This document shows, piece by piece, positions 13,101 through 25,646 of a DNA stretch of 60,000 nt. The DNA comes from Glandiceps talaboti (Eukaryota; Hemichordata; Enteropneusta; Spengelidae). The notes under the pieces were generated by a model. That model was given only the letters and a program-made list of their open reading frames with translations. It had not been told where the DNA came from and ran no database searches. Position numbers and translations under genes: made by a program. Where the stretch lies: contig NC_135550.1 in NCBI RefSeq assembly GCF_964340395.1, positions 33,574,176-33,634,175 of the forward strand, given 5' to 3'. Each line of letters opens with the position of its first letter. Position 1 is the first letter of the stretch.

Positions 13101-16100
13101 TTGTCTTTTACATGCTGCCATAGTCACAAGTATTGGGGGATTTGTCTTTTACATCATGCCGCCATAGTCACAAGTATTGGGGGATTTGTCTTTTACATGC
13201 CGCCATAGTCACAAGTATTGGGGGATTTGTCTTTTACATGCCGCCATAGTCACAAGTATTGGGGGATTTGTCTTTTACATGCCGCCATAGTCACAAGTAT
13301 TGGGGGATTTGTCTTTTACATGCCGCCATAGTCACAAGTATTGGGGGATTTGTCTTTTACATGCCGCCATAGTCACAAGTATTGGGGGATTTGTCTTTTA
13401 CATGCCGCCATAGTCACAAGTATTGGGGGATTTGTCTTTTACATGCCGCCATAGTCACAAGTATTGGGGGATTTGTCTTTTACATGCCGCCATAGTCACA
13501 AGTATTGGGGGATTTGTCTTTTACATGCCGCCATAGTCACAAGTATTGGGGGATTTGTCTTTTACATGCCGCCATAGTCACAAGTATTGGGGGATTTGTC
13601 TTTTACATGCTGCCATAGTCACAAGTATTGGGGGATTTGTCTTTTACATGCCGCCATAGTCACAAGTATTGGGGGATTTGTCTTTTACATGCCGCCATAG
13701 TCACAAGTATTGGGGGATTTGTCTTTTACATGCCGCCATAGTCACAAGTATTGGGGGATTTGTCTTTTACATGCTGCCATAGTGACAAGTAAAGTATTGG
13801 GGGATTTGTCTTTTACAAAGACTTGTTTTTCCTATTTTCATAAGTGAAGTATTGCTGGATATTGATATTTTCAGGAAGACAATTTATTTAATTTGTGTAC
13901 AAGTGAAAAAATCTATTTAAATTATGCACAATTCTGAATAGAAATGGTAAATCATAAATGGGTAATTTCTGGCACAAATGAAAATATAATTCACTTTGAT
14001 GTATGGTATATATCCAAAGCATTTCCTCAGGGCAACCTTATTTCTATGTTTCTTATGACTTGACCAATTCTAGCTATTGTTATAATTTTGTACTTATCAT
14101 TACTCTTGATCAACAGAGTAGTCATGACTTGTATCATTTGATTACTCTTGATCAACAACAGAGTCATGACTTGTATCATTTGATTACTCTTGATCAACAG
14201 TCATGACTTGTATCATTTGATTACTCTTAATCAACAGTCATGACTTGTATCATTTCATTACTCTTGATCAAGGTCATGACTTGTATTATTTGATTACTGT
14301 TGATCAACAGTCATGACTTGTATCATTTGATTACTCTTGATCAACAGAGTCATGACTTGTATCATTTGATTACTCTTGATCAACAGAGTCATGACTTGTA
14401 TCATTTGATTACTCTTGATCAACAGTCATGACTTGTATCATTTCATTACTCTTGATCAACAGAGTCATGACTTGTATCATTTGATTACTCTTGATCAACA
14501 GTCATGACTTGTATCATTTGATTACTCTTGATCAACAGAGTCATGACTTGTATCATTTCATTACTCTTGATCAACAGAGTCATGACTTGTATCATTTGAT
14601 TACTCTTGATCAACAGAGTCATGACTTGTATCATTTGATTACTCTTGATCAACAGAGTCATGACTTGTATCATTTGATTACTCTTGATCAACAGAGTCAT
14701 GACTTGTATCATTTGATTACTCTTGATCAACAGAGTCATGACTTGTATCATTTGATTACTCTTGATCAACAGAGTCATGACTTGTATCATTTGATTACTC
14801 TTGATCAACAGAGTCATGACTTGTATCATTTCATTACTCTTGATCAACAGAGTCATGACTTGTATCATTTGATTACTCTTGATCAACAGTCATGACTTGT
14901 ATCATTTCATTACTCTTGATCAACAGTCATGACTTGTATCATTTGATTACTCTTGATCAACAGAGTCATGACTTGTATCATTTGATTACTCGTGATCAAC
15001 AGTCATGACTTGTATCATTTCATTACTCTTGATCAACAGTCATGACTTGTATCATTTCATGCACTTTTTCAATCACTACAGTTTTTATGTCTGTAACTAC
15101 AAATATAAATGTTTATTATGTTATCTTTGTTTCAGAAACATGATAAACCAAAGTATGTGTTGTGTCTGGCCTTTGCAGACAATGGTGATGTAATCTCAGG
15201 TGATTCTAATGGCAATATATTTGTATGGGGCAAAGGTATGTATCAAATTTGCTCTCATAGTAAACCTACACATGAAGGATCAAATGTTATGATGCACTTA
15301 CAATACATGTCAACCATCCATCAAATGACCCAAAATGTTCAAGTGTTCATGTACACCTCTGACATGTGTGGACTGGTCTCAACCAAACCGAGCACAACTG
15401 TCAGATACTGTAGTTCAATATGTACATCACTTTATTTCATGACCTTCATGATAGTTCAACCAAATGATGGGTATATTTGTCATAATATTCAATATATGCA
15501 TTAGTAAGTTGAAATCTTGGGAGTATGTCTTTGAGGAGGGCTTGTTGGAAACTGGTTTTACTTCTTATAAGTAGCCTTACAAGTGATTGAAGTTGATATG
15601 TACCTTTAAATACACAGAGTTGGTAGTGTTGTAAACAGTCAGGTTGAGTTGATAGCCAACATACATTTTACATGATCTACAGCTGCTAAAATTAGTAGCA
15701 GTTATTCCATTCTCCTTCAGAAGGTGATTAGACAGCTGTCTTATACATTTAAGGATGTTATCATTTTTGTGCTGTATGTTGTCTCTGTAGGCAATACAAG
15801 AATCCATTATGCAGTACCAGGTGCCCATGAAGGACCTATCTTTGGTCTGTATGTCATGAAAGATGGCACACTACTGTCAGGTGGTGGCAAAGACAGAAAG
15901 CTGTTGGCATGGGATAGGAGGTACATACAGACAGATGTAGACAAAGAACTACCAGAATCCACAGGACCAGTGAGGACAATCACCCAGGGTAAAGACAACC
16001 AGATACTGGTGGGAACTACTAAGAATGCAATACTGCAGGGAAGTCTGTCCAGTGATTTCTACTCCATTGTACAAGCACATACAGATGAGTTGTGGGGATT

Positions 16101-19100
16101 AGCTGTACACCCAGCATCAAGGCAGTTCCTTACATGTGCCTATGACAGACATATTATTTTGTGGGACAGCTCATCGCATACACAAGTTTGGACCAAAATT
16201 ATTGATGTAAGTAATAGAAATATTTCTAATGTACATTTGATGTGAAGCACAAAATTTGATGATTAAGGTTTATCACTTTCTGTTTGATAGGATGGGTGCC
16301 AATCAGCTGGATTCCATCCATCAGGTACTGTAATAGCTATAGGCACAGTGACTGGTAGATGGTTGGCCATAGATGCTTCCAGTAGAGATCTAGTTACAGT
16401 GCATACAGATGGTAATGAACAACATGACTGTATGGAATACTCACCAGGTATGTAAGAATCTGTGTATCATGTCTTTTAGCAGATATTTTTTTGAAACTAC
16501 ATGTGTATTCAAGAGAAACTTTAGGTATTCTTATTGGCCAAGTTTTAAGATTGGATGAGATATTTGTATTGTCTGATTAAAAAGTGAGACAGGGTGTCTT
16601 CTATTGCTTTCTTTTTTTTCAAAAGGAAATTTTGAATTAACCATAAGATGTATGTAGATTGTTGCCAGTTATCAGCAGCATACCAACTCATTGCTTTTAT
16701 TCATCTAGTTAGTAGTACTTGTAAATATTACAATGAATCACTAACAGGCGCACATACACAATTGGCCAGATGGCAGAGTATAGTTTTGAGGTATGCCCTG
16801 ACTTTTTTCATAGATGGTCACTACCTAGCTGTTGGTTCCCATGACAACTACATCTATGTATATGCTGTCTCTGAGAATGGCTACAAGTACAACAAAGTTG
16901 GAAGGTGTAATGTAAGTATAGCATTATTCTGTTGGAAATTGTAGGATTGGTTTGATCTACCTCACCATTGCAGTCAAGCTTAATATATATAATAAAGTAT
17001 AATTATAATGTGCCTGTGTTTCAGAGAAGTCCAGGTGCTAACAATTACTACCCATGGCACTGGTAATTCATAGAACCAAGAAAGTTCCAAGTACATTATC
17101 TCACTAAACAAGTCTCATAGGCTGTAATTTGTATGTACATGTATTAGGATGCGATGTTTTCTCTCAGTACTTTTTGCTCTTGTATTGACTACAACATGTC
17201 TTGTGTTTGTATGGAATTATCAGTACTGGTAACAATTACAACAGCGCCCTCTGTAGAGATTCTTTTATTTCAATTAACAATAGCTAGCCTTTTAAAAAAA
17301 AATGGAATGTTAACTTCTAACATTCTTGAGGCCTTCTTTGGTTTGTTGAACTTAATGAATATAGTGGAATGGATTAAATCTTTGAGTTTATGGAAAAGAA
17401 TGTACAATATAAGTTAGTTGAAACCAATGTCTAGCCGACCAAAGAGATACTGTACAGTAACTTTTAATTTGTTTACTGGTGGTTGTTGTGTATGAGTTCT
17501 CACTATGGTTACGGCCTTGAAAACTGATTTATGTTGACCCTGCCATCAGTCTGTGTGCTGTGTTTTGTTTTTATGATAACAGTTTGAATACATTACTACC
17601 AAGCTTTAAAATGGTAGTGATCAAATTCACTAGTAGGTAATGAGATGAAAGAATTTAAGCCTGATGGCTAAAACCTAGCCATACATGTATGACAGACACA
17701 ACAACTGTACAATGCTAGTATTGATGGTGTTCCAGTGTAGCATGGTACTATAGAAAAAAATATAATAATAAAATATATAATAACTCTAACTAATGTTTAC
17801 ATAGTAGACTTGGAAATATCTAGCCCAAAGACTTGGCTATCTGACACAACATTCTAGCAACCAACATTGTCAAGCAGGATAGTCAAGTCTCTGGACTAAT
17901 AATAAATATCAATCCACTTTGAGCAATGACTTTGACTTCCTTCATTTTACTGTTTTCATTTGCAAATGACAGATTGGATTACTGAATAGTGTAATATAGC
18001 CAACATGTAAATGGACAATGCATTTCTTTGTATCCTATGTACATAGATATTCTGGTAACCATAACACTTGTACAATCAACAATCACAACATTGATCACAT
18101 TTGATGAATGGATAGTTTAATATGTTGCAATTTAGACTATGTCACGATGACTTTACAGTAAAGCTGTCGCTACTAATTCATTAATTCCAAACACACCCTT
18201 CTTTCACCAGGTTTTATCGCACTTACTCATTTGAAATGATAAAATGTGGGCCCCATTCAAACATAGCCTAATTGTTGCTATTTCAATCTCAACTCAGTAG
18301 AATGGAATGCTGTCAATTTGTCCTGTGTGGGAAAGGCTGCAGGTACTGCGATAGTGTGTTGTGCTTTTTACAAAATTTAATTACATCCCATATGAGATCT
18401 GACTCTTCTTGTTAGATCTTCCAGTGTAATGTCACTTCACTTCAGTTCTTATTTGTAGGTTAAGTTCTTGTGTGATAGGTATAACTAGACTCCAACAAGA
18501 TGGCCAGTGTTTTCAGCTTCACTAAGCAAGTATGTTGTGAAAAAGGAAGTTGATTTATGTCAGTAAAATGAGAAGCCTTATTATGATATACTATACTTAG
18601 GCCAGAAAAAAATAAAAAAACCTGTTCAACTGGCAACCTAACCCATCACATTGGGTAGGTAGGTCAATTTTTTTTTTTTAATTTTTTTTTTTACAATGTC
18701 GGACAAGGATGTTAAAACAAGTCATATATAATGATGGCAAAACATTTCATGTGGAATTTATATAGTACTTATTCATTTTGATTTCACCTCTTACAATTTC
18801 TCTGTATTTCAATCGATTTCCATAAGTTCTACAGTTAGGAAATGTACACAATTTACAGTTAAACAAATTTTGTAGCTCCTCTGACCCTCTCCTCTGCCAA
18901 ATGAAACTCCAGAATTATTTAGCCACCCTTTCTGTCACCTACACTACAGTGGAGATATAAAATTATATGGAACAATGTATTAAAAAAACATTGATAACCA
19001 ACTACAGTAACAGTCCAAACGAGAGTACATTACTAAGGATGTGGATTTCACATGCATAAGGAGATGTCTCATAATGAGCTCTAACCTCCTAGTATACAGG

Positions 19101-22100
19101 GAGGTACTTAGCCAGCCACCTTCCATCTTGTTTTGGGAGAAAGACAATTATCACCATGATTGCTAAGATGAAAATGTTTTTGAAAATAAGACAACGTAGG
19201 ACACCATATAGAGGCATAAAATATCAAACCATAGACATAATTTAAAGTCTTACAATGCTTGAATATGGTATTAAAATATCAGAATTGAGAGACAATTATA
19301 CTATGCAGTTCATATTATCTGGCTATGAAGTGTATTTTGTTGTGGCAAAGCTGAAAGATATTTGCGGATGTGTACTTTGTAAATGACTGAAGTTTAATTT
19401 GGTCCAAAAAAATCACGAACAAAGAGCAAAAAATGTCAAGACTTTTCAGACTATCAGAATTTTGATAGCCCAATGACTGCTCAGCCCCCTTCCCATAATG
19501 GTCGTAAATTTTTGCTCATTCCATTTAGTGTACGTTGGATATGCAACAGCTTAGTTTAATCTCAATTCACTCCTGTATGCATCATCAGAGCCAAGTAAAC
19601 CACTGTATAAGATATTACATAATTTGGAATTGACTCAAATATATATTGTTATTATTATTATTATTATAGACTTTAATTCGGACAACAACGTTATATGTTT
19701 ATATGTATTATTCAGAAAATATAAAGAAATCTCCTTAATTTTGGAACAAAGTGTGCATTTTACTGACATGCAAAGCCAGCATGAGGATGTATTGCCCATC
19801 ACCAAAAAAAAAATCAAAATGCCAAAAATATGGGTAGGTCGGGCCCGTTGAACATCTTTTTTATTTTTTCCGGCCTTAGTTTTGTTTCAAAAGAAATACC
19901 TGACACATAATTGTTGTTAACTAAGAAAGGTTGAAGGAAGATCAAAGTAATATATATGACTGTATATTTTGTGTAGGGGTGTATTATGTTCCATAAATAC
20001 TACTGGAATGACGTGTTGTCTGCTCAACTCAAATCTTCATATTCTTCATGTTACTTCCTTCTTTAAAAGATTTAACAAATATGGTCAGTTAAAAAGTAGA
20101 TCTTGTGGACAGTCATACTCAGACCATGAAAAGAGAAGTAGGGTGCAGCTCCAGTAAAATGAACTGTGACCCACTGCTGCACAGCAACATTACCATATTA
20201 GACATTGAGTCATGCTAGGTCAGAGGTCACTTCAGTCCGCACCATACCAGAGAACAATGGAAGGGAATTCCCCTTCTTTTTTTAAACATGACTCAAACTC
20301 AAGTGATTCCGGGTATATACTAAAAAAAGGATCATGATAAAATATTTCTAAGTAATCGGAATACAGCTACCATAAGGAAATTACCAACGTGATGTACCGT
20401 TAATTCCTATTTTAGATTTTGATGAATATTTTTTGACAATGGAATTCTTTCTCTTTGCCTTGTATTTAACTTTCACTTTGCCTTGTATTTAAATAAGTTG
20501 CCAGGGGGGACATCTATCATTTGCCGTAATTTATTTATAGTATAAACTTCAATTTGAAATTAAAAACCTACTAACCAGTTATTCAGGAAAGAAGACATTT
20601 TAACCAATCAGAAATCTTTACCATTAATTCTTAAACTACAGTAGCAAAGCCTTGTTTAGGTAATCTGCATAGTGTAGTTTCCCATAATCGGGATGAAACC
20701 ATGGCTAGACAGAAAGTAAATATACGTAGCCTTTCATCCCTACTTTCATTACATACACCTAAACATTTATTGGATCATTTTATTGCAACACAAAGAAAGG
20801 CAAAGATAAAGCCAGATATAACAGTATTTATTGAAATGGTTGCAGTGTAGCCATACAAATGACCTCATCTGATTGGTATGCAGTCTATAGGTTTGTGTAG
20901 TATTCAAAGTCCTGTACTATAGTATTTGGTTTTCAAATCATGAATACATCATGATGAATTGACAAAGAGACTAATAATATACCGGATATACATGTAAAAT
21001 GTTGTAAACTCAAGGACATCAATGTGCCCGTATATTGTTAAAAGTTTTATTTCTTGTAAATAGTGATGTTGCTATGCTTTATGTTGATCCTTGACATTCT
21101 AGCCCTATTTCCAACTTTTATTTGTACATGACCATTTTACAGACTTCTTTTTTTTTCTGTCTGTTTCACTCTCAGGGTCATTCCAGTTTTATAACTCATC
21201 TGGATTGGTCAGCTGATTCTCAGTATATACAGAGTAATTCTGGAGATTATGAGATACTCTTCTGTAAGTTTACAATTCTGCTGTCAGTACCGTCATTATT
21301 TTTACTTATTTACTTTTCTATTTTTCATAAATTGTCTCAACTTTTTTCATTTTTGATAACTGTATACGCAATAATTTGATGAAAGCATTATCAAGTTGAC
21401 ATGAAATTATTTCAAATACATAAATATATACATGAAAGTTTTTGACTCTCCAAGTAGAAATTTTCATTACTAAAAATGAATATATACCACTATACTAATA
21501 TTTACCGGTAAGATGTACAGACTACAGTGTCCTTGCAATGAATTGTTGATACTATGTATGAACTATGGCAAGTACATGCAGACTTCAGTATCCTTGCAAT
21601 GAATTGTAGAAACTATGTATGAACTAAGCCAGGAGAAAGCAAGAAAGAAGTAGTTGTCATTCCATCCTATATTGTATTTTTTGTAATGTGTAACTGAGGT
21701 CCCAATTCAGTAGATAATAGGCAATCCTCCAAACCAGAGTTTCAAAATTACATCACATTATGGCAAATACACTTCTCAATGAAAAAAACAACTTTTCTCT
21801 AAGCTAGATGTGTTCACCATGATAAATGTGTAATAACCAAACTTATATAAGGAAATTGACTTACCATGCTTAAATAAGGAATTTGACTTACCACACTTAT
21901 CAAAGGAAATTGACTTACCATACTTATCAAACTTACCATGCTTATATAAGGAAATTGACTTACCATGCTTATATAAGGAATTTGACTTACCACACTTATT
22001 TAAGGAATTTGACTTACCACACTTTATATAAGGAATTTGACTTACCATACTTATCAAAGGAAATTGACTTACCATGCTTATATAAGGAATTTGACTTACC

Positions 22101-25100
22101 ACATTTATATAAGGAATTTGATTTACCACACTTATCAAAGGAAAGATTTGCCACACTTATTTAAGGAATTTGACTTACCACATTTATATAAGGAATTTGA
22201 CTGAGTGTATATACATAATTCATCTCTACTTTAATACCTCCATTTTAAATTAGGGAGTGCATCAACATGTCGGCAGGTTACTTCAGCTTCCAGTATGAGA
22301 GATGTAGAATGGGCTACACACCATTGTACACTGGGATTTCCAGTCTGTGGTAAGTCAAGACTAAATAACTTGTTTTTTTTTCATAATTTTCTGTGAAGTT
22401 ACTAGTCTTCAATTTTTCTTCTACATAACATTGGCATATGATATGTCACCAAGAAAAAATCCTGAAGTCAATTTTGTCTACTGGACACCATCATTTTCTA
22501 TTTTGCCACATAGATCACATGAATTCCATGCTAAAATATAGATCACATGAATTCCATGCTAAAACATAGATCACATGAATTCCATGCTAAAACATAGATG
22601 ACATGAGTTCCATGCTAAAACATAGATCACATGAATTCCATGCTAAAACATAGATCACATGCATCACATGCAAAACATAGATGACATGAGTTCCATGCTA
22701 AGACATAGATCACGTTAATTCCATCCTAAAACATTGATCACATGTAAAACATAGATCACATGAATTTCATGCTAAAATATAGATGACATGAGTTCCATGC
22801 TAAAACATAGATCATGTTAATTCCATCCTAAAACATTGATCACATGTAAAACATAGATCACATGAATTTCATGCTAAAACATAGATCACATTAATTCCAT
22901 GCTAAAACATAGATCACATGAATTCCATGCTAAAACATAGATCACATGAATTTCATGCTAAAACATTGATCACATGAATTCCATGCTAAAACATAGATCA
23001 CATGAGTTCCATGCTAAAACATTGATCACATGAATTCCATGCTAAAACATAGATCACATGAATTCCATGCTAAAACATAGATCACATGAGTTCCATGCTA
23101 AAACATAGATCACATGAATTCCATGCTAAAACATAGATCACGAGTTCCATGCTAAAACATTGATCACATGAATTCCATTCTAAAACATTGATCATGTAAA
23201 TTCCATGCTAAAACATGCTATGAGTTCCATGCTAAAACATTGATCACATGAATTCCATGCTAAAACATAGATCACATGAGTTCCATGCTAAAACATTGAT
23301 CACATGAATTCCATGCTAAAACATTGATCACATGAATTCCATGCTAAAACATTGATCACGTAAATTCCATGCTAAAACATAGATCACATGAATTCCATGC
23401 TAAAATATAGATCATATAAATTCTATGCTAAAACAAGACTTAGTGTATTGCATGTGAAAATCGTGACAATGGATTATGGTCTACTATTGGGTAGACATAA
23501 TTGATTTACTGAATCAGATATGTGAAGTGAAAGGTCATCAAACTAGACTTATTTTGATATATTGTTCATTTTATCAGATTAGGGGTCATGACCTATTGTA
23601 CACAGGTCAACCACATTTGTCGTAAATGTGTATAATTTTTAAAAATTGTGCGTCATATCTTTAGTAAAATTTTATTGTCATTATTCCACTGTTGTTGACA
23701 CGAGTGTCAAAAAAGACAAAACGGGTGTGTGTAATAAATTGTGTGGTTACATTTCTCCAAACAATACATGACATAGTAATAAAAATACATAGCCATACAG
23801 TAAATTTTAAAGTTTTATATGAACAGCAAAATATAACTAGTCTGAATTTCAATTTTGAGAATCTGACCTGTATATAGTTAAGGAAACCATAATATGTGTA
23901 TGCGTGGGTTACTGGATAACCTATGGACAATAGAATATTAGACTGTACACTAGCATTGTCAGGACACTACAATTTGCACTCACAATGTCCTCAAATGATC
24001 TTTGGAGAATATTTTTCCAGAAAAATTGTACTATGTCCTTAAAGCTTGCTAGTTTGTCAAGATTTAGGTGATATTTAAGCCATGCATTCATAACACAGGA
24101 ATATTAGCTATTTGTCAGTGTACTTAAATTGTAATTATGTACAGATAAATAGGAATTAATGTAAAGATCATATTGATAGAGAATAAATTCAAACTAAAAG
24201 AATAGAAATCTGGTGTCAGACATTTTACTGTGGCATGTATCCATGTATGTTTGTACTGTCCGGTCATGCTGTATAGTTTGAGAGAGTACAGGTGGTATCA
24301 GTGTGTGGTTTATGTACATTTGTGACTGATTCCAAAGTCTAGTCGTCATGGTACCTAACCGTACCAGTCTGTGAACAGAGTAAAATTGTACCTATTCACA
24401 ACAACTGTTTAACCAAGGAGAATTTCACAAGAAATCAATCAGCAGTTTTAAACTTTAGAAGACTACCTTGTAGGATAATATGATTTGTCATAGAGGTTAT
24501 AACAACAAATCATGGAAATTTCACAATGTTTAAAGCAGTCTCTAAGGTGTCTTGAAAATGTTTGGAGAGCTATAGCTGAATATGTAGGAATATGTTGTTT
24601 TAGCACTCATTTATGCCTACCATCCCCCAGGATTCTAGTACTAATACAATTACTATTAACTTTCAACAGACGAAGTCCATTGGCTACTATTTTGGGTCCT
24701 ATGACTGTTCATGTCTGTCCGTCTATATGTCCATTTGTATCTTAAACATACATAGGCCAATTTTAACCAAACCAAATGGCCGCCATATTTATTGTAATAA
24801 TTCAGATTTTGTGCACTAACTCTGGAAGCTTAATAGATAGAGACCTCTCTTAAGTGTCTACACCCATGTCGTCTGTAATGAGTGTTCTAGTGTGACCTTG
24901 ACTTTTGACTATGACCTCTGTCTTCAAGGTCAAATAAACAAAAATGATCATATTGCACATGCAAGTCCAAATATGTACGTCACTTTGTTACATTATTTTT
25001 GAAATAATGATAGATTGGAGGCCATATTTGTCATTAAAAAATTCAGAATATGAATTACAAAGTTGAAATGTTGGGGTCTATGTCTTGATGAAGACTTGTT

Positions 25101-25568
25101 TCTTTTAACCCTGAGAGAAATCCCATTGAAAGTAGTAATGTCATAAAATGTCTGAAGTTTCCATCATGAATATGTCACACACAAATAATTCAAATATTGT
25201 AGAATATTAACTTTAATTTTATTATCCTCTCCTCCATTTTAACTTAAAACTATATGTTCTGTTTGCAGGCATCTGGCAGGAAGGAGCTGATGGCACAGAT
25301 GTGAATGCAGTTTGTAGGTCATATGATAAGACAGTAGCTGTATCAGGGGATGACTTTGGCAAAGTCAATTTATTCAAATATCCATGCTGTCAACCAAAGG
25401 TGGGTGACTACATCAAGTGAAAGCAATCTTATCTTGCCACATCAATATATTTATGTGTATCTTGGTATATATTCTTGATTCATTTTATTAAACATTTCAT
25501 TTGTTCATCACACCCGCACACATGCCAATACTCACACACATGCACAAATACATGCAAATATTTATTCC

Positions 25569-25646
<78 letters not shown>

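Noticed and set aside
12905-13816. Possible CRISPR array because of regular identical repeats
   Set aside because: Units are contiguous without variable spacers, and the DNA is eukaryotic; it is a minisatellite.
14485-14895. 133- and 134-codon frames on opposite strands
   Set aside because: Products of the 39-bp repeat within an EML intron.
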